A DNA stretch of 19,655 nucleotides from CAYFMH01 sp964344165 (GTDB lineage Bacteria > Patescibacteriota > Gracilibacteria > UBA4473), in contig CAYFMH010000025.1 of assembly GCA_964344165.1 (NCBI GenBank), forward strand, positions 1 through 19,655, written 5' to 3'. Each line of letters opens with the position of its first letter. The first letter of the stretch is position 1. The position numbers were made by a program, and so were the translations under genes. Shown here one piece after another: positions 6,056 through 11,994 of this stretch. The notes beneath the pieces are model-generated. The model was not told the origin of the DNA. It saw only the letters and a list, made by a program, of their open reading frames with translations, and did no database searches.

Positions 6056-6709
6056 ATGATGCCTTTTGAAGTGGATATTCAGACTTTTTTGCCAGATCAA
6101 AAATTACCCGACCCCCTTATTTTGGCCGAACAGGCGCATGAGACGAAAATCGTCGAAGTTGTGACAGGGAATGAGGATTTATCAGTTTGTGATGGGATGT
6201 GGACCCGGAATTTGGATTTGGCCCTTGGGATTCGGACGGCGGATTGTGCGCCGATTGTTTTTTATGACAATGAGAAATTTGGGATCTTGCATGCGGGGTG
6301 GAGGGGCTTGTGTGGAGGGATTTGTGAGCAGATGATGGAGATATTTAACGTACAGACGCCCCGACGGGGCGTCTGTACGGATAAGGAATTAAAAATTTTT
6401 GTGGGGCCGATCTTGCCGCAATTTGAGATTCAGCGGGATTTTTGTTATGAGGCGATTTATGAGAAGTTTGGGGACCAATTTTTTAATACTTCAATGCTTG
6501 TGCCAGAAATCCCTCACCCCTCCGGGGAGCTCCCTTTTTCAAAGGGAGCGAAATCAGAAAAGGTGATTTTTGATTTTGAGGGAGCGATTCGATCGGTTTT
6601 ACCACAGGCAGAGTTTGATGGGCGTAGTACTTTTGAGCACACGGATTTGGCGAGCTGGCGGCGGGACAAAAATAGTTTGCGAAATGTCACTGTTGTAAAA
6701 AAAGCTTAG
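6056..6709 (+). CDS. pgeF: YfiH/PgeF-family laccase-domain protein with two repeat insertions
   Basis: Members of this family (also annotated polyphenol oxidase or Cu-oxidase_4) are zinc or copper proteins implicated in purine nucleoside phosphorolysis/deamination and in peptidoglycan fidelity. Visible motifs are QAH (26-28), RTADCAPIVFYD with metal-ligand C64, HAGWRG with metal-ligand H79, and the C-terminal SWRRDK-x-SLRN. The N-terminus is short: the usual STR-x-GG-x-S segment is missing. Two stretches foreign to the family lie in frame: residues 98-109, encoded by a perfect palindrome (6349-6379), and about 152-167, encoded by a CTCCC/GGGAG hairpin repeat. The usual CIG-x-CCYEV motif is also altered, to ILPQFEIQRDFCYEA. 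ATG 6056 or 6059 is the start. The 3' end overlaps the convergent exported gene by 23 bp. Activity cannot be assumed. Confidence 0.85.
   Translation: MMPFEVDIQTFLPDQKLPDPLILAEQAHETKIVEVVTGNEDLSVCDGMWTRNLDLALGIRTADCAPIVFYDNEKFGILHAGWRGLCGGICEQMMEIFNVQTPRRGVCTDKELKIFVGPILPQFEIQRDFCYEAIYEKFGDQFFNTSMLVPEIPHPSGELPFSKGAKSEKVIFDFEGAIRSVLPQAEFDGRSTFEHTDLASWRRDKNSLRNVTVVKKA
6349..6379. repeat. Perfect 15+1+15 bp palindrome inside the YfiH/PgeF gene
   Basis: CGTACAGACGCCCCG (6349-6363) and CGGGGCGTCTGTACG (6365-6379) are exact reverse complements around a single A. The element is far more GC-rich than its surroundings, keeps the reading frame open, and encodes a peptide rich in Arg that family members lack. 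It looks like an inserted dispersed palindrome. Confidence 0.85.
6517..6552. repeat. CTCCC/GGGAG hairpin repeat inside the YfiH/PgeF gene
   Basis: CTCCCTTT (6530-6537) and AAAGGGAG (6541-6548) form an 8-bp stem with a TTC loop, preceded by the C-rich tract CCCTCACCCCTCCGGGGAG. Very similar layouts occur in the YggS gene (8115-8141) and the helicase gene (11190-11245). The frame stays open and the encoded peptide is unlike the protein family. Confidence 0.75.
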
Positions 6710-7166
6710 GATCAAGATTTACTTGGCATCCTTTTTTGACTTTTTCGAGAGCTTGTTGATAGGCAGATTGGTGTGTTTGAGATGTGTTTTTATCCACTTT
6801 TCCATCGCCATCTTCATCCAAAAATTCTTGAGTTTTTCCGCCTTGGAGAACATCTTGTTCAGAGATAGAAAGTCCTAAAGTATATCCAATTCCTCGTGAT
6901 TCTCTAAATGTTACCTTAAAAGCACTTCCTTTATAAAGCATATCGACGGATTGCTGGGTGAATCTTGTACTTGTGTTCCATACTACTGTTTTTGATACTC
7001 CCTGAATAGTAAGGCCCATGGCGGTGTTTTTTATACAAGTTACTACTTTTTGAACTAAAGGGTCTATTGGAGGTGTTTCAGTCGCACTTTCGGATTTGGT
7101 CGGAAATAGTGGGGTTGCAAGTAAGGAGAGTGAGAGGGTGGCCGGGATTAATTTTTCTTTAGTCAT
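6687..7166 (-). CDS. Exported protein with one EF-hand-like calcium loop
   Basis: This 159-residue protein has a signal peptide: MTKEK, then a hydrophobic stretch to about residue 20 and a likely cleavage near SESA (25-28). The mature domain (about 33-139) has two cysteines, C44 and C137, which could be bridged. Near the C-terminus is the calcium-loop sequence DEDGDGKVD (117-125), with acidic residues at positions 1, 3, 5 and 9 and Gly at 6, as in EF-hand and dockerin loops; no second loop is present. The rest is not recognised. A good promoter lies upstream and leaves a leader of about 15 bases without a Shine-Dalgarno sequence. The 3' end overlaps the YfiH-family gene by 23 bp. An extracytoplasmic calcium-stabilised role is inference. 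Confidence 0.72.
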   Translation of the reverse strand: MTKEKLIPATLSLSLLATPLFPTKSESATETPPIDPLVQKVVTCIKNTAMGLTIQGVSKTVVWNTSTRFTQQSVDMLYKGSAFKVTFRESRGIGYTLGLSISEQDVLQGGKTQEFLDEDGDGKVDKNTSQTHQSAYQQALEKVKKGCQVNLDPKLFLQQ

Positions 7167-7187
7167 AGTATTTTAAAATATATACTA

Positions 7188-7215
7188 CTTATAATAAAAT
7201 ATCAAATTTTGTCAA
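7188..7215 (-). promoter_or_regulatory. Promoter of the exported EF-hand-like protein
   Basis: On the minus strand TTGACA (7215-7210) is followed after 16 bases by TATAAG (7193-7188). The predicted start near 7181 leaves a short A/T-rich leader before ATG 7166. The same hexamer pair and spacer recur ahead of the 1285-residue gene. Confidence 0.65.
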
Positions 7216-7266
7216 TTTTTTTTTAAATTGCGGAATTCAGAATGAAAAGTAAAAGTAAAATTACCG

Positions 7267-7791
7267 ATGAAAAAATTCAAAACCATCTCCCGAGAAATGC
7301 TGATCACCTCCAAGTACTCTCCGGTGGAGAAACAGATCGTGGAGCTCCCGAGTGGAGAAAAAAAAGAATGGTATATCAATCAGAGCAATGATGCGGTGAT
7401 CGTGGTGCCCTTTTTACGTTCTGGAGAATTGCTCATGCAGCGGACGTACAAGCACGGAGCGGGGGAGATTATCACGGAGGTCTGTGCGGGGTTGGTCGAT
7501 GATGGGGAGGCGCCGATCGAGGCGGCTGCTCGAGAACTCCTCGAAGAGACCGGGCATGCGGGGCAACTCGAAAAAATCGGGGAGGTTTATTCCAACCCAA
7601 CTGGATCGATCATGAAGTATTATTTTTTCATCGCGCGGGATTGTGAGAGAGTAGGGGAGCAGGAGCTAGATGAGGCCGAGCAGATTGAGACTTTTACCGT
7701 CCCGGATATCGAGGCCGCCAAAAAACTCCTCCAGGAGGAGGGGATTTATACGTCTTCAGCGACGATGGCAGCTTTTTCAATGATCAATTAA
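7267..7791 (+). CDS. NUDIX hydrolase, ADP-ribose/ADP-sugar pyrophosphatase type
   Basis: This enzyme hydrolyses a nucleoside diphosphate linked to another group, most likely ADP-ribose or an ADP-sugar, to AMP and a sugar phosphate. The 174-residue protein has a complete NUDIX box: G75, E81 and RELLEETGH (89-97), fitting G-x5-E-x7-REU-x-EE-x-G-U. The upstream strand INQSNDAVIVVPF and the following YSNPTGSIMKYYFFIA are typical of the NudF/ADPRase branch. Substrate is inferred from this resemblance only. No Shine-Dalgarno sequence precedes ATG 7267, although a TAAAAT (7256-7261) lies just upstream. The stop codon TAA falls inside an AT-rich repeat, and the convergent yggS gene ends 13 bp beyond. 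Confidence 0.9.
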   Translation: MKKFKTISREMLITSKYSPVEKQIVELPSGEKKEWYINQSNDAVIVVPFLRSGELLMQRTYKHGAGEIITEVCAGLVDDGEAPIEAAARELLEETGHAGQLEKIGEVYSNPTGSIMKYYFFIARDCERVGEQELDEAEQIETFTVPDIEAAKKLLQEEGIYTSSATMAAFSMIN

Positions 7792-7810
7792 CAATCTTCA
7801 ATTATCAATT
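7778..7810. repeat. AT-rich repeat spanning the stop codons of two convergent genes
   Basis: This stretch is a run of CAATGATCAATTAACAAT and CAATTATCAATT words shared with 5440-5473 and 18566-18598. The TAA of the NUDIX gene (7789-7791) and the TGA of yggS (7807-7805) both lie in it, so the element supplies the ends of both proteins. Confidence 0.6.
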
Positions 7811-8434
7811 TTGGAAAAGGGCGTTGCCGATTCGGACAATATCGATGCCTTCATCGAGGGCGATTTTATAGTCCCGGGAGGTGCCGGCGGATATTTTTCC
7901 GTTTGGTAGATATTGATCACGGAGGGATTTGAGAGCTTGAAATTCTTTTCTTTTTTCAGTTTCTGTGAACTTGCCTGATCCCATAGCCGAGAGACCGAGG
8001 ATATTGATATTTTTGAGATTTTTTATTACTTCCAAAAATTGGGGGAGTTCTGCTGGGAGGAGACCCTGTTTTTCGGAGGCTTGAGAAATATTAACTTGGA
8101 TGAATACAGAAAAATCCCCCAAACCCCCTTCACAAAGGGGGCTTAAGATTTGTGCATGTTTGAGATGGTACAAGCTGTGGATGGCCGAAGTATGGCTGGC
8201 GATTTCTTTTAATTTCCGAGATTGGAGGTTGCCGATGAAGTGGATTTTTTTTGGGGGGAGTGATTTGCTTATCAGTGGTTCGATGCGGTTCTCTCCTAGG
8301 GCGAGGAAGGAGGGTTCATCTTTAATTTCTTCTAGGATCTGATGAGTCGTCTCGGCATCGAAGTATTTTGTGACGACGACGACCTGGGCGCCAGATTGTT
8401 CAACTTTTTTAAAAATATTTCGATTGATGTTCAT
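7805..8434 (-). CDS. yggS: YggS/PLPBP-family pyridoxal-phosphate-binding protein
   Basis: Members bind PLP without known catalysis and maintain PLP and amino-acid homeostasis in the cytoplasm. The 209-residue protein has VTKYF with the PLP lysine K23, GENR (47-50), HFIGNLQSRK (65-74), FIQVN, LGLSAMG, and the phosphate-binding SAGTSRD-x3-AL with RIGNALF at the end. The usual SMGMS is SAGTS here. Residues 97-107 (LSPLCEGGLGD) do not belong to the family: they are encoded by a hairpin repeat inserted between two core elements. The N-terminus is shorter than in typical 220-235 residue homologues. It lies 11 bp downstream of the helicase-nuclease gene on the same strand, so cotranscription is likely. 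The stop lies in an AT-rich repeat. Confidence 0.92.
   Translation of the reverse strand: MNINRNIFKKVEQSGAQVVVVTKYFDAETTHQILEEIKDEPSFLALGENRIEPLISKSLPPKKIHFIGNLQSRKLKEIASHTSAIHSLYHLKHAQILSPLCEGGLGDFSVFIQVNISQASEKQGLLPAELPQFLEVIKNLKNINILGLSAMGSGKFTETEKRKEFQALKSLRDQYLPNGKISAGTSRDYKIALDEGIDIVRIGNALFQN
8112..8146. repeat. CCCCC/GGGGG hairpin repeat inside yggS
   Basis: CCCCCTT (8124-8130) and AAGGGGG (8135-8141) form a 7-bp stem with a CACA loop, preceded by AAATCCCCCAAA. In the yggS frame it encodes an in-frame peptide (about PLCEGGLGD) absent from the family. It belongs with the hairpin copies in the YfiH-family and helicase genes. Confidence 0.75.
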
Positions 8435-8445
8435 TGTTTTTCAGA

Positions 8446-11400
8446 TTATTTCCCAAAACTCTGCCAATAATCAATCTCAGCATCTTTCTCTGAGTTCTCC
8501 ACCATCGGAAAATCGAGATTTTGGAGTTTTGTGTTGGCGTCTTTGAGTTCGGTGAGGACTTGATCTCGATCTGTATCGGTGATCTTGAGGCTCTCTCGGA
8601 CGAAGTTGCCTCGGTAGTCTGGGGTGAGGAATTCCAACACAAAATTTTCAGCTTTCCAACCCAGATTACTCACATTTCGTGCCAACAGATCATAAAAAAC
8701 TAACTGACGCCAGAGGCGCTCGTCGGATTCTATCTTTTTTGGTTTCCCGGTTTTGAAGTCAATGAAGGTGGCGGATTTTCCATCTGCTGAAAAATCAATT
8801 TTATCCACTTTCCCGGTGACGGGGATGCCTTCAATTTTGAGTCCAAACTTCCGGAAATTAAATTCTAATTCGGCCTTTGGATGAAATTCTTCTTTTCTCG
8901 CGTCAAAGTAATTACCCAGGATTTCTTTTCCGTGGTGGAGGGCGTTTTTATATTCGACGGAGGTGAGATTCTGCCGTTTGAGAGAGGTCTCAAATTGTTC
9001 GAGCAGATAGGATTTTTCTGGTAACTTTTCCATCACTTTAAACTGCTCAAAAAAGTGCTGCAACGCTTCATGGGTGGCGGATCCAAACCCGAGGAATTTA
9101 TTTTTTGGGGTCGGGATGCGGAGGAGATTGAGGTAGAGGAATTTCCGAGGACAGTCGATGAAGTTCTGGAGACTGGTGGCGGACCAGACGTAATTTTCGG
9201 CCAATTTTTTTAGAATTGCTTTTTCATCATTGGTCAGGAGTGGCGTCTCTGGGGTGCTAAAAAATACAGGGAGCAATTCCTGGGCTTTTGCATGCAAGGT
9301 TTCGGTCTCCAGTTCTTCACACAGCTCATCTGGGATCTCGTGCCAGAACTGAGAAGGGACGCGATCTCGTCCAGAGAAATCTTTCTCGGCGTGAGAGAGG
9401 ATGATTTTCTTTTTTGCCCTTGTGAGCGCGACGAAAAAAAGCCGTCTTTCATCTTCATTCACATCATGATCCTGGACAAAAAGTTCAGGAAGGGGGAGAC
9501 CCATTTTTTTTCTCGGGTTGCCCCAGATTTTGTCGAGCAGACCGGGGATGAAGACCACTTCAAATTCCATTCCTTTCGACTTATGTGCGGTCATGACCTG
9601 TACGGCGTGCGCATCGGTGGGGGTCGGATCTGGAAAAATAGGGATGTTGAGTTCTTGGTGGAGGTGGATTTTTTCGAGGATTTTTTCCAGGCGAAGTTGG
9701 GAAACATCGCCTTCCGTTGTATTGTTTTTTTCGATCCATTCGATGAATTTCCTGATTTTGAGGAGGTCGGGGATACGGGTTTGGTTTTCTTCTTTTCCCA
9801 GATATTTGGCGAGTCCAGATCGGTGAAAAAGTCGCTCGGCGATGATGTGAGGGGGCAAATGAAAAAGTTCTTTCTGGGCGTTTACAAAGAGTTGGTGAAT
9901 TTTTTCAAACTCGGAACTCGGAACTCGGAATTCGGAATAGTTACTACTTGCTTCTTGCCCCTTACTTCTTACTTCTTCATTCAACACCTTGGACAACCCT
10001 TTCCTCCCGCCTTCTGTGGCAATCGAGAGTTCGTAGAGTTCATGGGCCGAAATATCAAAAAATGGAGCGTGCAGTAGCTCATAAAACTCATGATCGAGCG
10101 TGGGATTATCAAACACTCTGATCATCTGGATCAAAAATTTCACATGAAGATCTTCAAAGATGTTCTCGGCGATCTTGGTCGAGACGGGGATATTGAATTT
10201 TTGAAGAAATTCGGCGATTTCTTTTACTTCTTTGTTTTCTCGGACCAGGATGGCGATCTCTGCAGGTTTGGTGCTGGATTTGATTTCTGATTGGATCTTC
10301 TCCGCGAGGAAGGTGAGCTCAGAGAATCGAGCCGGGAGGACGGCTTTTTTTATTTTTCCTATTTCTTTTTGATTATCGCCGGCGGCGTGGAGCATTTTTT
10401 CATGGTCGATTCGTTCGAGATTTTTTGCCACACTGGCGAAGGCCGCATCGAGGACTTTTTGGCCAGATCGGTAGTTCTGCGTCAGTGAAATCATCTCCGT
10501 GGATGGGAAATGCTTTCGAAACTCCAGGATGTTCTCCAGACTGGCGCCCTGGAACCGATAGATGGATTGGTCATCATCTCCCACGGCAAAAAGATTGGGA
10601 TCCTTAAAAAAATCCGTGAGCTGCCAGATGATTTGGTTTTGTGCAGAATTCGTATCCTGGTATTCATCGACGAGGATAAATTGATGTTTTTCTTGAAGGT
10701 CAGATTTGAGACTCGGATCTTCGTCTATTTTTTTGATCACCCACTGGATCTGATCATCAAAATCATAAAATCCTTCTGAATAAAATTTTTGTTCATAAGC
10801 TTTCCAGAGATCAACCAGTTCGTACATTTTTTCCACTTTTCCATCAATTTTTTCTCGGGCGGCGAGTTTGAAGTCGCCCTTGCGACCGTACTTGGTGTCT
10901 TTTTGATAGAAGTTCGATGGGTCGGACTCTAGTCGTTCTTTCTCCTGTGGAATAAGTTCTGCTTTGAGTTGGTCGGGGGTGATATTTTCACGTTTGAGAT
11001 GGGAGATCGCCGAAAGAAAAGAAAATTGCCAGAAATAATTGTCCCCAAATGGTTTGAGGTGTTTCCAGTGGTGGGCATCGATGATTTTTCGGAAAGTGAG
11101 GGCTTTGTCGAGGTCGTCGGCAATTTTTAGTTCGTTGATGGTTGTACCAGAAACCCCTCTGTTCTGGTCTTTTGAATCGTGTCTCCCAAACCCCTCTTTC
11201 ATATCTTTTTCCTTAGTATCTCCCCTTGTCAGGGGAGAAGGGGAGCGAAAAAGCTCTGGATAATCTTGGATGACCTTTTCACAAAAAGCATGGAAGGTCG
11301 TGATTTGGACTTTGTACGCGAGGGGACCGATCCACTTTTGCAATCGGTTTCGCATCTCTACACTGGCACTATCGGTAAAGGTCAGACAGAGGATGTTTTC

Positions 11401-11565
11401 CGGGTTCGCATCGGTTTCATTGAGGATATTCGCAATTCGGGCGGTGAGCATCTGGGTTTTTCCCGTTCCTGGACCTGCGATCACGAGTACCGTACCGAAG
11501 ATTTTTTCGACGGCTTGGCGTTGAGCGGTATTGAGGTTTTTGAGGAAATCTTTATCGTGGGGCAT
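8446..11565 (-). CDS. UvrD/PcrA-type helicase fused to a RecB-family nuclease
   Basis: This is an ATP-dependent superfamily 1A DNA helicase with a C-terminal PD-(D/E)xK nuclease, probably acting in DNA end processing or repair. Helicase motifs in order: Walker A GPGTGKT (31-37), Ia LTFTDSASVEMRNRL (61-75), ITTFHAFC, Walker B VDEYQD (299-304), GDDDQSIYRFQGA (329-341), LTQNYRS (361-367), MTAHKSKGMEF (658-668) and ERRLFFVALTRAK (706-718). The nuclease follows: H832, GKVDKID (918-924), FIDFKTGK with D936/K938, and RQLVFY (953-958). A lone CPRKF (805-809) recalls the Fe-S region of AddB/Cas4 nucleases. Two segments are foreign to the family: about 107-145 and 531-555, both repeat-derived. The layout resembles AddA/AdnAB subunits, but no AddB-like partner is visible here. 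The start codon abuts that of the DUF192 gene. Confidence 0.93.
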   Translation of the reverse strand: MPHDKDFLKNLNTAQRQAVEKIFGTVLVIAGPGTGKTQMLTARIANILNETDANPENILCLTFTDSASVEMRNRLQKWIGPLAYKVQITTFHAFCEKVIQDYPELFRSPSPLTRGDTKEKDMKEGFGRHDSKDQNRGVSGTTINELKIADDLDKALTFRKIIDAHHWKHLKPFGDNYFWQFSFLSAISHLKRENITPDQLKAELIPQEKERLESDPSNFYQKDTKYGRKGDFKLAAREKIDGKVEKMYELVDLWKAYEQKFYSEGFYDFDDQIQWVIKKIDEDPSLKSDLQEKHQFILVDEYQDTNSAQNQIIWQLTDFFKDPNLFAVGDDDQSIYRFQGASLENILEFRKHFPSTEMISLTQNYRSGQKVLDAAFASVAKNLERIDHEKMLHAAGDNQKEIGKIKKAVLPARFSELTFLAEKIQSEIKSSTKPAEIAILVRENKEVKEIAEFLQKFNIPVSTKIAENIFEDLHVKFLIQMIRVFDNPTLDHEFYELLHAPFFDISAHELYELSIATEGGRKGLSKVLNEEVRSKGQEASSNYSEFRVPSSEFEKIHQLFVNAQKELFHLPPHIIAERLFHRSGLAKYLGKEENQTRIPDLLKIRKFIEWIEKNNTTEGDVSQLRLEKILEKIHLHQELNIPIFPDPTPTDAHAVQVMTAHKSKGMEFEVVFIPGLLDKIWGNPRKKMGLPLPELFVQDHDVNEDERRLFFVALTRAKKKIILSHAEKDFSGRDRVPSQFWHEIPDELCEELETETLHAKAQELLPVFFSTPETPLLTNDEKAILKKLAENYVWSATSLQNFIDCPRKFLYLNLLRIPTPKNKFLGFGSATHEALQHFFEQFKVMEKLPEKSYLLEQFETSLKRQNLTSVEYKNALHHGKEILGNYFDARKEEFHPKAELEFNFRKFGLKIEGIPVTGKVDKIDFSADGKSATFIDFKTGKPKKIESDERLWRQLVFYDLLARNVSNLGWKAENFVLEFLTPDYRGNFVRESLKITDTDRDQVLTELKDANTKLQNLDFPMVENSEKDAEIDYWQSFGK
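9901..9977. repeat. Repeat cluster inside the helicase gene: four heptamers plus a TTGCTTCTTG element
   Basis: Four tandem copies of a 7-bp unit, AACTCGG three times and then AATTCGG, occupy 9908-9935. After a short link, TTGCTTCTTGCCCCTTACTT and CTTACTTCTT run to 9977; nearly the same sequence occurs at 17988-18012 and, inverted, at 17910-17938. The helicase frame stays open and gains about 25 residues between two helicase segments. Confidence 0.75.
11131..11247. repeat. Composite repeat insertion inside the helicase gene, with CTCCCC/GGGGAG hairpin
   Basis: CTCCCCT (11220-11226) pairs with AGGGGAG (11231-11237), and the flank carries further C-rich words (AAACCCCTCT at 11149 and again near 11190). 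The segment adds about 39 residues, including SPSPLTRGD, in the 1B subdomain region after the ITTFHAFC motif, where related helicases have no such sequence. Exact limits are estimated from the protein. Confidence 0.65.
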
Positions 11566-11994
11566 ATGAGGCTTGTGTTTATCATTTTTACACTTTTTTT
11601 GGCGGGATGCGAATTTTTATCAAATTCTGAATTGCCGGAGACAGAAGTAAAAGTTGGTAATCAAACTTTCACAGTAGAAATAGCTCAAACTCTAGAAAAC
11701 AGAAGAAAAGGGCTCATGTTTCGAAAAAAAATGCCAGAAGATGGGGGAATGCTTTTTATTTTTGAAGAAGAAAAAAGACACGGATTTTGGATGAAAAATA
11801 CTTTTATTCCTTTGGACATTGTGTGGATCGATGCCGACAAAAAAATTATCGATGTCAAAACCGTCCCCCCGTGTAATATCCCGGTCTGCCCGGTGTATCA
11901 TCCAGATGGGGAAGCCAAGTATGTGCTGGAGGTTAATGCAGACGCTCTCCAGGCTGGTCTGGGGGAGATGGTTGATTTTCAGATTGACGACTAG
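11566..11994 (+). CDS. DUF192 lipoprotein
   Basis: This is a predicted lipoprotein of unknown function, anchored to the cell membrane. The 142-residue protein has a lipoprotein signal peptide with lipobox LAGC (12-15, lipidated C15). The DUF192 domain follows, with RRKGLMFR (46-53), GGMLFIF, the hallmark FWMKNTFIPLDIVWID (74-89), paired cysteines C103 and C108 in the CNIPVCPVY segment, and YVLEVNAD. ATG 11566 is chosen because the signal peptide starts there; the longer frame reads back into the helicase gene. A G-rich GTGGGG lies 3 bases before the start. The start codon directly touches the divergent helicase start, so the 5' control regions of the two genes must lie in each other's coding sequence. 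The 3' end overlaps the 1285-residue gene by 62 bp. Confidence 0.9.
   Translation: MRLVFIIFTLFLAGCEFLSNSELPETEVKVGNQTFTVEIAQTLENRRKGLMFRKKMPEDGGMLFIFEEEKRHGFWMKNTFIPLDIVWIDADKKIIDVKTVPPCNIPVCPVYHPDGEAKYVLEVNADALQAGLGEMVDFQIDD

Noticed and set aside
8112..8146. Reading the intragenic hairpins as terminators
   Set aside because: They lie well inside coding regions and lack a following T-tract, and similar copies recur in several genes, so repeats explain them better.
9292..10077. Plus-strand ORF of 261 codons
   Set aside because: It is the antisense shadow of the helicase-nuclease gene, which has all family motifs in the opposite strand. Its Phe-rich translation mirrors Lys/Glu codons.
11179..11565. 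Longer N-terminus for the DUF192 gene
   Set aside because: The upstream frame is antisense to the helicase, and the signal peptide with lipobox starts exactly at 11566.
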